DNA from: Glandiceps talaboti
Lineage: Eukaryota; Hemichordata; Enteropneusta; Spengelidae
Reading direction: 5' to 3'
Assembly: GCF_964340395.1 (NCBI RefSeq)
Contig: NC_135556.1
Coordinates: forward strand, 24,337,223-24,401,222
Length of the DNA stretch: 64,000 nt
Shown here one piece after another: positions 49,301 to 63,240 of the stretch; the stretch's first letter is position 1, and each line of letters begins with the position of its first letter. Made by a program: the position numbers and the translations under genes. The notes below the pieces were generated by a model. The model made no database searches. It had not been told where the DNA came from and saw only the letters and a list, made by a program, of their open reading frames with translations.

Positions 49301-50090
49301 ATTAATACTTCATATTTTCAACGATTAAAAAATCAAATAAATAAATGAGGGTTACAATAAATTTATATAACTTCTCGGTGTGTTTTATATATGTCAACCA
49401 AAAACATAATAATGGTCAAAACACATGAATATACTCAAGGCAAAACGGACACCAGATGATTATGTTATAATAATATTATCCCGTGAACCCAGTATATGTA
49501 CTCTATACTAGGACTGTTGAGTGATTATTTGTTGATACTAGACCCCCTTCTCGTCATGTTTATTTTATCTAAAACCAGTAATGTACATCTTATCAATACA
49601 GCAGACAAGTCGTACAAACGTGTATAATCAATGCACCGACAAAGGCATAGCTCAGTCCATTTGATAGATCCAGTAATATTTCAAAACATTTCAGATAAAC
49701 AAACATGGTTTACAATTATTGTCCATATTATCAATTACAATACAGCTATGAGCCTAATACTCACACCTTGGCGTATAGTTTTGTCTCCGCTTGGTGATGA
49801 CGTCAGAGATAAGAGTGAGAATTCAAGTTCAATCGATAACCGTAAAAGTGGTGTATAAGAGGTACTTATCATTGATATCTATAGTAACGATCAGTAGGCA
49901 TGGCATGTCAATAACACTTCATGTTTGTGTAAACACCAACCAATGTCACGTCGACTAATTAAACATGATCTTGGACGTGACCTTATCAACATATGACATG
50001 ACTTTTGACCTTATAAACACACTGATATGTTCACATCTATTAGTTTTAACATCCACTTTAATAGAATACAAAACCACAAACATATATGCA
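46302..50090. other. Non-coding stretch, no gene supported
   Basis: An 82-codon ORF at 46914-47162 (+) and a - strand segment near 48817-48885 with AG/GT-like edges are the most protein-like pieces, but neither resembles a family I know. A hairpin of agaccctcca/tggagggtct lies at 49261-49290, with a third copy inverted near 48525. Confidence 0.4.
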
Positions 50091-50199
50091 ATCAATCAAT
50101 CGATCGATCGATCAATCAATCAATCAATGGTCAATCAATCAATAAATGTAATCAATCAATCAACCAATCAACCCCCCCCCCCACACACACACACACACA

Positions 50200-50297
<98 letters not shown>
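50090..50297. repeat. (CAAT)n, poly-C, (CA)n, (CT)n compound repeat
   Basis: caat tetramers (50090-50170), about 11 C, about 20 bp CA, and about 97 bp of pure CT. The purine/pyrimidine strand asymmetry makes triplex (H-DNA) formation possible. Confidence 0.98.
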
Positions 50298-50298
<1 letters not shown>

Positions 50299-50299
50299 C

Positions 50300-50990
50300 A
50301 CATCATCTACCCAACCATATACCCAGCATTTATAAAAATCTGCTCATTTTCTGGTGGAACACAGTTCAATTCAATTCAATACCCTATTCATTTGTGCTAT
50401 TATCTATGTTTAGTTTTAAAATAGACATATTTGACATTTTTGGGTGGGATAATGGTGAGTGTGGTAGAAGTGTGTCAGTGTTTACATAGTGTTCTTTATT
50501 AGATGACATTATAGCATGTGTATAGGGTCAATTAAGGTGAAGTAGCAGTGTGTTTTCAATCTAACACACACACACATGGCTTACATAGATATCACAATAC
50601 AGCAAACTGATAGCACCGAAACAAGAAATCCAAGGCTATGTGAATTCTGTCTAGAGTTTTATTAGTGGTGTTAAATTGCAAAAATAATCTGTGTAAACTC
50701 ATAACTGCAGTTTTGAATTACTTATTTTGGGTTTGAGAACCATGGCCCACAGTTTTTATAGCAGGTACATAACATAGCAAATGTAAACAATCAAAATATA
50801 AACTATGTCACAATTCTTGTTTCTTATCACACCACTCATAAATCAGCACACATGAAATAAACTTCAAGACAACGTTGCCATAGATACTGATAAGTTTTTA
50901 TCTGATTTTGGTAAACTAAAACTTTTGTGTGGGAATGAGGTCATGGCAGTATTGAGACATTTTATATGAAAAATGGTGTTAGTTTCCAAA
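50300..50990. other. Non-coding stretch, no gene seen
   Basis: No supported feature. Confidence 0.4.
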
Positions 50991-50993
50991 AGT

Positions 50994-51000
50994 GAGTGTG

Positions 51001-51036
<36 letters not shown>

Positions 51037-51076
51037 CATGCATGCATGTGTGTGTGTGTGCATGCATACATGCATT

Positions 51077-51108
<32 letters not shown>

Positions 51109-51194
51109 TGTATGTATGTATGTATGTATGTATGTATGTATGTATGTATGTATGTATGTATGTATGTATGTATGTATGCAGGCATGCATGTGCA

Positions 51195-51285
<91 letters not shown>

Positions 51286-51295
51286 ATGTGTTTGT
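50994..51295. repeat. (GT)n-(ATGT)n-(CTGT)n-(GT)n compound microsatellite
   Basis: Four blocks: GT with gcat interruptions, about 100 bp of atgt, about 50 bp of ctgt, then GT again. The block order is nearly symmetrical. Confidence 0.98.
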
Positions 51296-51299
51296 GTGT

Positions 51300-52400
51300 A
51301 CAAATGTATGTGTAAGTTTTGTGTGTACACACATACACATGCACATCTTCCCACCACAAGGGGGCTACTTCAATATACATTCTCTTCCCATACCTGACAA
51401 ACCCCAGACACACTAGAGGGGCTTGTATCTACCTGTATGTTGACATAACAAACAACACTAAAAAACACTGTAATTAATATAACAGTAACAAACACATTAT
51501 GGTAATCAATATATGAAAGCTTTCTCTGCGGTTTCATTTGTGGACTTTCTGTTTTCCTTCCAGTATTTCCTGTTCTTTATATACATATACCTGTATGTTG
51601 TCAAGTACTACAGTAAGGTGAGTTGAATGACCTTAAATCCACTTGTCATGTTTTCACATAACCACTGAGCATATAAATACTTGATTTATGATTTAACCTC
51701 TATAAATTATGGTTTACATTATAAAGCTCACACAGCATTCTGAACTGTTTGTCAAAACACTGGACTTAATGTCTCTATCTTATCAGGTTGCAGGTGTGAC
51801 CTGTACAGGAAATCCTTATTGATTAATCTATGCAGTCTGGTTATTTGCCAGTAAAATGCGGAATTGATAGGGTGTGGGTCATCAAGATGAGGTGCAGAGG
51901 TTATGGTTGCTATGGGTTACATGAGGGTCGGTCATGTGACATCAATTAGATAAGAAAGGTCATGTGAGGTCAACTGTGTTGGTCGTCCATCATCACTCAA
52001 TGCTTTAGCTGATATAGTTTCCTGTCAGTTTCACAGAACAGTTTGGAGGGGTGGGGGTGGGGGTGGAAAGAGGGGTTTTATTTACAAACAGAAAAGGGTG
52101 AGCAATAGGATTTCTGAATGTCAAAAAGTAACAAAAGTACTTGAGTGATGTAAGCAATGCCAGAATGTTGTGATTTTATCTGTACAAGTTTACAAAAATG
52201 GTAAATGTAGAGTTTTCTCTGTTTCACGTGTACATATATATTAAAACAAGTCTTTGTAGAAGACACTGTAAGACTCCCAACAAACCCCCCCCCCCCAAAT
52301 ACTTCTACATGACTGAATGGTGACCTTATTTAAAAGACATTTAATAGTGGCAACAAATAAATACTAAAATGTGTCTGTGATATGCAGGAACATTGCACTT
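51300..52400. other. Non-coding stretch, no gene seen
   Basis: Contains a G-rich run near 52046-52070. No supported exon. Confidence 0.4.
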
Positions 52401-52404
52401 TGTC

Positions 52405-53895
52405 CCCATGTACCACCACATTACCACCAGACTACAAACCAGACTACCACCAGACTACAAAGTACATCAAGTACCACCACACTACCACCAGACTACAAAG
52501 AACACCATGTACCACCACACTACCACCAGACTACAAAGTACATCAAGTACCACCAGACTACCACCAGACTACAAAGTACATCAAGTACCACCAGACTATC
52601 ACCATGCTACAAAGTACATCAAGTACCACCAGACTACCACTAGACTACAAAGTACATCAAGTACCACCAGACTACCACTAGACTACAAAATACATCAAGT
52701 ACCACCAGACTACAAAGTACACCATGTACCACCACACTACAAAGTACATCAAGTCCCACCACACTACCACTAGACTACAAAGTACATCAAGTACCACCAC
52801 ACTACAAAGTACATCAAGTACCACCAGACTACCACCATACTACAAAGTACATCAAGTACCACCAGACTACCACTAGACTACAAAGTACATCAAGTCCCAC
52901 CAGACTACAAAGTACACCATGTACCACCACACTACAAAGTACATCAAGTCCCACCACACTACCACTAGACTACAAAGTACATCAAGTACCACCACACTAC
53001 AAAGTACATCAAGTACCACCAGACTACCACCAGACTACAAAGTACATCAAGTACCACCAGACTACTACTAGACTACAAAGTACACCATGTACCACCAGAC
53101 TACCACTAGACTACAAAGTACATCAAGTACCACCAGACTACCACCAGACTACAAAGTACATCAAGTACCACCAGACTACCACCAGACTACAAAGTACACC
53201 ATGTACCACCACACTAAAAAGTACATCAAGTACCACCAGACTACCACCGGACTACAAAGTACATCAAGTCCCACCACACTACCACTAGACTACAAAGTAC
53301 ACCATGTCCCACCACACTACAAAGTACATCAAGTACCACCAGACTACCACCACACTACAAAGTACATCAAGTACCACCAGACTACAAAGTACACCATGTA
53401 CCACCACACTACAAAGTACATCAAGTACCACCAGACGACCACCAGACTACAAAGTACATCATGTACCACCAGACTACAAAGTACAGTACATCAAGTACCA
53501 CCAGACTACCACCAGACTACAAAGTACACCATGTACCACCAGACTACAAAGTACATCAAGTACCACCAGACTACAAAGTGCACCATGTACCATCAGACTA
53601 CCACCAGACTACAAAGTACACCATGTACCACCAGACTACCACCACACTACCACCAGACTACAAAGTACATCAAGTACCACCACACTACCACCAGACTACA
53701 AAGTACATCATGTACCACCACACTACCACGAGACTACAAAGTACATCAAGTACCACCAGACTACCACCAGCCTACAAAGTACACCATGCCCCACCACACT
53801 ACAAAGTACACCATGCCCCACCACACTACAAAGTACACCATGCCCCACCACACTACAAAGTACACCATGCCCCACCTCACTACCACTAGGCTACG
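52405..53895. repeat. Modular 27/38-bp minisatellite
   Basis: About 1.5 kb built from an 11-bp module (taccaccagac or taccaccacac) and a 16-bp module that exists in two main forms, tacaaagtacatcaag and tacaaagtacaccatg. One or two 11-bp modules precede each 16-bp module, giving 27- or 38-bp steps (38 verified at 52543 to 52581). The long Tyr/His/Pro/Thr ORFs are by-products. Confidence 0.96.
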
Positions 53896-53899
53896 TCAT

Positions 53900-54560
53900 G
53901 TCTCACCTTGTGAATAAAGGTTACCACCATACTACTTGTACCTATTGACACAGTCCTTCAGTGATAGAGGAACTAACTATAAGTATAGTTTATACCTTAC
54001 ATATGTGGCACCCTTAGAGTTTTAACAAACAAAACTAGCATTGTGGCAAATAGTAGTACAGAATGGGGAGACAGTAATGTCTAGGAGATGTGATATAGCC
54101 ATGTATTCGACACTGGATGTCCTCAAATATGTAAACTGAAAGTCTGCACAAATAAAACACTGCATTGGGTCCCATTGACTGATTATACTATGAGTGTAAT
54201 CATATCACCGATCAATGTTCATTCATAGCTTTAATGTCAACATCATATGTTTAGTTTGTTTCTGTCTTAGCTTGCTGAAAGTGATCTCACCATAATAATG
54301 TATTTGCTGCAGTTCTGCTACCATGGTATAGAGGCAATCAATATTTACGACTGTTGATGTGTTATCTAGCCACATTGCATGCATTGTGATGTCACTATGC
54401 AGTAAAACCAAGAACACAATAGAATGGATTTATTACAGTTTATGTACTTCAGTTCATGTCTTTAAATAACTGTAACACTTGACAGTGTTTTAGTTTTGTT
54501 TAGCAAGTAGGTCACATATAAATTATGATTTCATTCATAGTGCAATGTATATATTTTATC
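53900..54560. other. Non-coding stretch, no gene seen
   Basis: No supported feature. Confidence 0.4.
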
Positions 54561-54561
54561 A

Positions 54562-54668
54562 GATTTCGCTCTCCTAGCAGACAAGGGATATTATTTCATC
54601 AGATGTATCTCTCCTAACAGACAGGGGATATTATTTCATCAGATGTATCTCTCCTAACAGAGAGGATT
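54562..54668. repeat. 45-bp tandem repeat
   Basis: Two to three copies of a unit with tctctcctaacagacagggg and atattatttcatcagat. Confidence 0.9.
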
Positions 54669-54744
54669 GAGCTATAAACTGTCTCAAGACAGTGGTAGCA
54701 ATTGTTGTATTTAGTCATACAGCAAGTCAAAAAAATTCTTATTT

Positions 54745-54855
54745 GTTGTGTTATGTATTAATTCATTTCAGATATATTTAATTCACATAGTATACATGTT
54801 ATTCATTATGTATTAATTCATTTCAGATATATTTAATTCACATACATGTTATTCA
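54745..54855. repeat. ~57-bp tandem duplication
   Basis: Two copies of tattaattcatttcagatat plus atttaattcacata; the second lacks a short agtat piece. Confidence 0.88.
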
Positions 54856-55484
54856 TATTTCTTAGTTATTTGCTATTCTCTGCTATCACTATAAACTCAT
54901 TATGAAAATATGATCTTTTAATTTTTATATCTATTCTATAGAATCAATTACCTAGACAAGGTCATCGACTAACAACTGTTTTAATTGATTGGAAATACAA
55001 ATCGAAAAATCTCCATCACAATACTGTTATAAATTAAAAAGTGCTGTGTTGGACATGCCAATGACATGATGGTCAGAAATTAAGACAAGACACAACATGT
55101 GACATGACATGACATGACATGACAATCTGGAGTCAACTTTAACGGCTTAATGATTTTATAGCATTGTATACAGTGAGTAGTGTCAGGATAATTGGTTTGA
55201 TACTATCAGAGTTATTACATAACATGTTAATTAATTAAACCTTGTAAAGAATATTGATTAATTTAATCAGATTAGATATGAATATAGACATACAGGATAT
55301 GATTCATAAAATACATTCAAGTCATCAAATATTATTTTATATGAACAATGTTTATTTTGTTGGCCAAATAAAATGACTATTTTGGTGACAATTTTATTCC
55401 ATACACAAGAGTATTACTGATTTTGAGTAATTTTGTTGAAATCTTTCTCTAAAACACTACTTTGAATATGAATGATATAACAGT

Positions 55485-57418
55485 AACAACATTCAATATT
55501 GTACACAGTGCCACACTGACTTGTTGTAAATACAACATTCAATATTGTACACAGTGCCATACTAACTTGTTGTATATACAACATTCAATATTGTACACAG
55601 TGCCATACTGACTTGTTGTAAATACAACATTCAATATTGTACACAGTGCCATATTGACTTGTTGTAAATACAACATTCAATATTGTACACAGTGCCATAC
55701 TGACTTGTTGTATATACAACATTCAATATTGTACACAGTGCCATACTGACTTGTTGTAAATACAACATTCAATATTGTACACAGTGCCATACTGACTTGT
55801 TGTAAATACAACATTCAATATTGTACACAGTGCCATACTGACTTGTTGTAAATACAACATTCAATATTGTACACAGTGCCATACTGACTTGTTGTAAATA
55901 CAACATTCAATATTGTACACAGTGCCATACTGACTTGTTGTAAATACAACATTCAATATTGTACACAGTGCCATACTGACTTGTTGTATATACAACATTC
56001 AATATTGTACACAGTGCCATACTGACTTGTTGTATATACAACATTCAATATTGTACGCAGTGCCATACTGACTTGTTGTATATACAACATTCAATATTGT
56101 ACACAGTGCCATACTGACTTGTTGTATATACAACATTCAATATTGTACACAGTGCCATATTGACTTGTTGTATATACAACATTCAATATTGTACACAGTG
56201 CCATACTGACTTGTTGTAAATACAACATTCAATATTGTACACAGTGCCATACTGACTTGTTGTATATACAACATTCAATATTGTACACAGTGCCATACTG
56301 ACTTGTTGTAAATACAACATTCAATATTGTACACAGTGCCATACTGACTTGTTGTATATACAACATTCAATATTGTACACAGTGCCATACTGACTTGTTG
56401 TAAATACAACATTCAATATTGTACACAGTGCCATACTGACTTGTTGTATATACAACATTCAATATTGTACACAGTGCCATACTGACTTGTTGTATATACA
56501 ACATTCAATATTGTACACAGTGCCATACTGACTTGTTGTATATACAACATTCAATATTGTACACAGTGCCATATTGACTTGTTGTATATACAACATTCAA
56601 TATTGTACACAGTGCCATACTGACTTGTTGTAAATACAACATTCAATATTGTACACAGTGCCATACTGACTTGTTGTATATACAACATTCAATATTGTAC
56701 ACAGTGCCATACTGACTTGTTGTAAATACAACATTCAATATTGTACACAGTGCCATACTGACTTGTTGTATATACAACATTCAATATTGTACACAGTGCC
56801 ATACTGACTTGTTGTAAATACAACATTCAATATTGTACACAGTGCCATACTGACTTGTTGTATATACAACATTCAATATTGTACACAGTGCCATACTGAC
56901 TTGTTGTATATACAACATTCAATATTGTACACAGTGCCATACTGACTTGTTGTATATACAACATTCAATATTGTACACAGTGCCATACTGACTTGTTGTA
57001 AATACAACATTCAATATTGTACACAGTGCCATACTGACTTGTTGTAAATACAACATTCAATATTGTACACAGTGCCATACTGACTTGTTGTAAATACAAC
57101 ATTCAATATTGTACACAGTGCCATACTGACTTGTTGTATATACAACATTCAATATTGTACACAGTGCCATACTGACTTGTTGTATATACAACATTCAATA
57201 TTGTACACAGTGCCATACTGACTTGTTGTAAATACAACATTCAATATTGTACACAGTGCCATACTGACTTGTTGTAAATACAACATTCAATATTGTACAC
57301 AGTGCCATACTGACTTGTTGTATATACAACATTCAATATTGTACACAGTGCCATACTGACTTGTTGTAAATACAACATTCAATATTGTACACAGTGCCAT
57401 ACTGACTTGTTGTAGATA
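55485..57418. repeat. 46-bp satellite, ~42 copies, with higher-order structure
   Basis: Unit tacaacattcaatattgtac, then acagtgccatactgac, then ttgttgtaaa. The copies differ mainly at one base (TTGTAAATACAA or TTGTATATACAA) and at a rare gccatatt variant. The latter recurs at 56157 and 56571, exactly 414 bp or nine units apart. With T, gttgtatatacaac is a perfect palindrome. Confidence 0.98.
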
Positions 57419-57452
57419 CATGACTTCCATTCCTACTCTGTTGAGTTGAATG

Positions 57453-57841
57453 GTAGTCTAGTTCCAGACTGACCATATTCTGTACTATGTTATATTCATA
57501 CTATATCGTCTAGTCAATTCCGTTACTCTCGCACAGAATTCTGTGCTCCCCCCAACAGCATTCATTATAAACATGATTTTAGTTTAAACAGACTGGAGGT
57601 GGCAGAGGTGGAGTCCTGGTTGAACATTTGCATATCATATCAGTCCTAGAAACATGAGAATGATTACGACAGCCTGTCAGTTTGTGATGAATTTGTGATG
57701 GATTACTACTGACATGCGCCATTCGTGCTTCGCCCATCATGGGGTTGAACCACAATTATTGCCTTGAGTAACGGGATTGACTAGCCGGTATAAGTGTGAA
57801 GTTAACGTTGTATGGAATGCAGTCTGTCAGGAACTAGACTA
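57453..57841. mobile_element. 389-bp MITE with long inverted ends
   Basis: Left tagtctagttcc and right ggaactagacta are inverted. The match continues inward imperfectly for about 76 bp to ctagtcaattccgttactc (about 57510-57528) against gagtaacgggattgactag (about 57766-57784), 18 of 19 matched. Flanks GTTGAATG (57445-57452) and GTTGAAAG (57842-57849) look like an 8-bp target duplication with one change. No ORF, so non-autonomous. Confidence 0.85.
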
Positions 57842-57849
57842 GTTGAAAG

Positions 57850-58068
57850 GCATCCAAGATCTATCACTGATTTTAACAGACCTCTAAACGGAGAAATAAT
57901 GTTACAGTAAAACATATCTCAATCACATCACTAGAGGGCGCTATAGATAAAATGCATGGCATCACAGCATGACATTTATGGAGGCATTGAAATTTTAATC
58001 ATTTCCTTATTACATAATCCTGCAATTTCTTTTCACAGATTTTGATTCTCATGTTTCATTTTTTCCTC

Positions 58069-58117
<49 letters not shown>

Positions 58118-61100
58118 CAAACAGTGTGATAATACATCAACATAAAGATTTAATAATAGTCTTGAAAACTAACTTTACAAAAAAAAACTTTTATATTCTA
58201 TACAGAGACTTGAGTAGATGTTGTAACTGAACTCAGTTTAACAGTGATAGACTATAGATAAAATCTGATTGCATATCAATGTCTATACAAGGAAACACTA
58301 TATACATTATATCAGTGAATATATCAAATTTAGATTCACCTTGCGTGTAATATTTAGACTTCAGTTTTTATCCCATCTCCTACCAGTATGCTATTAAATA
58401 CTCAGTGTACATACAGGCAATTACAGAATACCTGTGTTGCCTCTCATCACCAATGCAAACTATCCAGTATTTACTTATTTAGCATTACATACATATCTTT
58501 GTATCTTTTATTCATGCCATGTTCTATATCTGATCACATCCTGTCTATTTGTAGGGGTTCTTTTTTTTTTTTTTAATTGAATATTTCTTTCATTTTGAAA
58601 CAGTATAATGTCTTCAGAGACACCTAGATTAAACTTAGCTGTGAAACTTGTAAGGAATCTTATTTCTTATCATATCCTGTTCAATGGATTTTCTCTATTC
58701 ATGTTGTGCATGACTGGAATTTACTCCCTGAGTACATTGTAGAAAGTGATAGTGTAAATTTATTCAAGTCTATATAAACTCAGTATAGTCCCACTATCAA
58801 TTTGACATGGCTAACATTTATTAACTTTGTTGTGGATACTTTACCATACCGGACACAAATTAGTAATTATTTGAGTATAATATTTGACTCTATTGATGTG
58901 GCCATATCAGGATTATTCATTCCCTGAAGATTCCAATAATCATCTGTAGGTCTTTTTTTTTCTTTTTGAAAATTAAATATTTCATTTATTTTGAAACAGT
59001 ACAAGAAGCCTGCTGTGAAATGAAACTAATAAGCCTTTTGATCAGACATTCCAGTTGATTCAATGCTCCGATAGGCCATTCCAGACTGCAAACAGGAAAT
59101 TAAAGAATACAGCACCCTCACTCAAATTGGGGGTATCGTCACCTCAAAGTAGCGTTTCTTAAGAGCTTTATCCCTTGGTATTCTGTAGAAGTGTACATCA
59201 AGGATGTTTTTCATATTGTCCAGACATCGAGGAAAGCAGCAGTGCTCTATGATTAACCGAGTAACCTATACCATGTATAATTTTGGAAAGGCCTATTACT
59301 ACAGGCTGTATCTAGTCTTACATTCATACTAATAATATAACAGATAAATGTTGTTAAATATTCAAGACATATCCTTAACTTTCCCCTACTCTCCTGGTTC
59401 TATGTATCAATATCTAAATATTGTGATATTTTATTTATTTTATACATAAATTATTTCATCAATCTAAGCAGACATCAGCTGTCATTATAAATGATATCTG
59501 TCAGATAGAATGACATTAATATTTATCTATAATTGATTTAATGGTATAATTTTACTCTCAGTAACTAAGGGATGATTGCACAATGTCACACAAGCTAAAT
59601 AAGCAAACTTTGTTCATTTAGGAGGGAAGGGGGTCTGGTGTCAACGCAATTGCTGAACTTCATTTTCAGACATCTAACCAAATTTTGACAGAAAATTTTC
59701 ACTGCTGTTGATAAGTTGATAAAAATTTACTTCTAATGTGAGATACCATGCTGGGTTTCTTGTAGTATTTGTTTATAACCATCATGTTTTTACATTAAAT
59801 CGATCGTAGTGGTGTGACTGCTACAGTTTTCATCATGGTTTACATCACATAAAACGTGTGATGTTGCACTTGTGAATGTTCTTTTAGGGGAGGGGGGAGG
59901 TGGTTTGACCTAAATGAACAATATTTGTTTGTTGAGCTTGTGCGACATTGTGTGATACTCCTTAATAATTAAAGTATTTTAACTCATGGAATAATACACG
60001 AAGCATTCATATCACAATATAGTAAACCAAAAAATACTGTAAAGGTTTCAGTGAAGTATGTCGTTTTATACAATATGATTGGTTAGAAATTAGACACAAC
60101 CTGACAAAAATCAATGTTTGTATTCATATAGGACACAAACTAATGATAGCATTGTCTACATAGTTGGTACAATGGTTAACAGAACTAAGAATACAAAGAC
60201 ACAGCATGTCATCAACAACATGGATTTACAAAACTGACTGGATAGGATAGTTTGCATTTTCATGTTGAACTTTAACTTTGAATCAAATTAATCACCATAT
60301 AACATAGAAACAGTTATCTTAAGATAATTCATTTGTTACTGTAAATTCCCTCAGAAACATTGTATGGTTTTCAGACATTCTGATGAAGGTTATACTCACA
60401 GTTTACCTTTCACTATCTTGGATTTCAAAATGACCATTTTTACTTTCTTGCTCTCTAGAACAATTCTGATAATCAAGTTAATCGTTGAATTTTAATAGTA
60501 AAACATAGACCCAAATTACATGTAAGATTATCTGAGAGCTAATCCATCATCTAAAAACACAAATTCCAAGCCAATGTCTTCATTTGGATTAAACGATTCA
60601 GGCCATTTTACAAACTATTCATTGTGGCAAATTTGTAGCAATTAACACTGCACAGCTTAGTGACATGTCATCTGATTTCAACACTAAACTTGACTCCATA
60701 GCAAATAACTTTGCCTTCACTACAGATATAAAGACACTGTTCGGTGATATTTTAGCCGGTTTCAATTACATGTACATGGTACTAAAGTAGAAACTGTTAT
60801 CAGATGTCTGACCCCTACATGTGTCCTGAGGCCATAATGGTTTCATGTCTGGATATCAGTGACTTTGATAACTACAAGCTTGTAAATAACATGGATCAGG
60901 TGTTATAGAGTTCATGATGAAAATAACACTATTCATTACATGCCTCAAAAATATAAGCACAGAACAGCCCAGCAGATGTCTAAAGTTGATGTAACTACAA
61001 CAACCCATTATTGAAAATAACCTTAATAGAACAAGTTGTATGGACAATAATAATATGGCTGGATAATTTGGGAAAATCAGAAAACCCATTCTGATAATTA

Positions 61101-61610
61101 GAATTTGTGAAAATGATTGCATTCATAGCGTATTAGTAGAAGAAAATATGAAAAAATTCTATAAGAATAGGCATATACGTTATATTACATTATCTATGAA
61201 TGTAGACATAAATTGGCAATATCATTTATGAAGTTTTTATCAAATCACACCAAAGACTATCATATCTTCCTAGACAAGATTATCATGCTGTTTATACAGT
61301 GTTGTAAATACTTTTCTGATACTTAGAGATGAACGTGTCTTTTTTCCAGTACAACCCACGTCTTTGCCTTTTAAAGTGCAGTTGATATGACAACCTTAGA
61401 TATGTAATATTGTCAGGTCTTTGATCTTGTGATATTAGAATTGGATAAAGGTTAACAACATAATATTGAGTTTTGAAGCAATTAGTGTTTACATGAACAC
61501 AGTGAGATTAAAACGTCAGAAAATACAATGTACTATCAAGTTACATCATGACATGTCAGAGTACATGTATGTATATATTGAATAGTGTGGGTGTTATATT
61601 GAGATAAAAA
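57850..61610. other. 3.7 kb without a supported gene
   Basis: AT-rich sequence, T-runs near 58560 and 58955, and no splice-supported exon. Confidence 0.45.
58069..58117. repeat. (GAT)n trinucleotide repeat
   Basis: About 15 uninterrupted gat triplets. Confidence 0.97.
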
Positions 61611-61940
61611 GTGATTTTCTGGTTCCAAGATGCATTGTGCAAGAGCACGGCTTTTATGTTGTTACATTTAGTCTTGTTTTGTCTTTCTTACATTTGAAAT
61701 AATATTTTTATTGGGAAATCATGGAAACACATGTTGACCTCTTTGATTATGAGTGATTTTATAGAACAAAGACTTATAAACACCATCAATGACACAGAGA
61801 GATTTTACAGGTGAACCCAGGGTACAGTCATGTGACAACCATCCCCCTGAGTAGCGCGTGCAAACCCCTCAGCATGTACACAATACATGGCATTGTATGG
61901 AGAGAAGCGCAATGCATCTTGGAACTGGCAACAGGTCTAT
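61611..61940. mobile_element. Dispersed ~304-bp inverted-repeat element, copy 2
   Basis: Diverged copy of the element at 17022-17349 in the same orientation, with the same ends (ggttccaagatgcattg and gcaatgcatcttggaac) and shared pieces such as attatgagtgattttataga and gacaaccatccccctgagta. The frame open in copy 1 is broken here. Confidence 0.88.
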
Positions 61941-63240
61941 AACATTGGTTTGCTGACAACAAGACATATCTGGAAATAAAAATGACTGTTATGGCCAGAA
62001 ATTTTAGGCTTACAAAATACTCTAAACTTATCTACAAATGTACAAAATATCAAAATTTACAAGTCAAATGAGCCACAAAATAGATAATGTAGAGAATTAT
62101 AAAAACAAATTTCTGGCTAAGGCCACAAAAATAGTTCTTAGGAACTACATTGTAGTTGAGCTTGTGGCCCTAAAGAAGAACTCATTGTGACTATGTGGTG
62201 CACTGTGTCAGACTGACTGCTTAGAAATTGATAAGAATTCATAGAAACATAGGAATGCCACAACTTTATTTTTTAATTAGAAATTGAAAATTATGTCTGA
62301 TCTACATTTTAGCGTAATGGCTAGGTTTCACTACCAATCAACATTTTTAGTTTTAGTTTGTGATTCTTCATTTTTGTATTAAAATTATTGCCATTATTTT
62401 TTATGATGCTTCCTCATTGGCTATAATGAAATAGTGGTGACAAAATTATCATGAAAATGAAATGAAAGTAACAATGTATTGTACACACAAGAGAAATTCA
62501 AATCTCTTAAAACAAAGAACTATCTGTACATCTATTTATATCACTTGCAGTCAAAATACTTACAATGTATATAATTAATAATATAACTAGGCAAAGCCCA
62601 TAAGCTCGCACAGGGTAGATTCATTTGTGACCGGCTGCCTGGGCTGCCTCATGCTGATATTGAAGATAGTGCCCTCTGCGTATAGAATGCGCATAGTATA
62701 TAGAACGCGCATGCGTAGTCATTGCACCGCAATGCATCTTTGGGTAAGACCACCCCAAAAACATCACATAGTATATAGGACGCACATGAATACTAGTCAT
62801 TGAGCCACTATGCGGCCGCTGCACAAGCTATTAATTACATGATATTGATTTTTAAAAACTTGTTTCTGCATGACTAGTGTTTTGAGACATTAATACAGCA
62901 TGTGTCAATATTGAACTGATAGTACACCTAGATATGCTAGGGTTCTAGTCTGTATTTCTAAATGACTTCTATCTGGCATAAAACCACCAAGTTGTTGGAG
63001 GCTTAGGTAGGTCTTATCATGTGCAAGAGAGTGAAGGAATTAACTTCAATACATAAATAAAAAAGTTAAAATAATAAGTGCAAAATTTAGAATAATTTGA
63101 TGAATATGAAATGAATCAATAACAAAAGATATTGTAATATACCATTGTGTTGTAAGTGGTGAATATGTTAACAGGATTTATAGTCATTGAATTCACATGA
63201 ATACAGTGACAAAGATTGGGAAATTGCCTCTCTTTGTGGT
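61941..63240. other. Non-coding stretch, no gene seen
   Basis: A short imperfect duplication near 62690-62820 (atagtatatagaacgcgcat and atagtatataggacgcacat) is the only structure noted. Confidence 0.45.

Noticed and set aside
50864-51416. Several ORFs over 90-160 codons on both strands
   Set aside because: Compound GT/ATGT/CTGT repeats; all frames are open by composition.
52371-53948. Tyr/His/Pro/Thr-rich ORFs up to 276 codons, looking like a repetitive secreted protein
   Set aside because: All three + frames are open across the same minisatellite, the unit lengths 27 and 38 bp do not keep frame, and no signal peptide or splice context exists.
55485-57418. CRISPR-like array
   Set aside because: Units are contiguous and nearly identical with no unique spacers, and the DNA is from an animal; it is a satellite.
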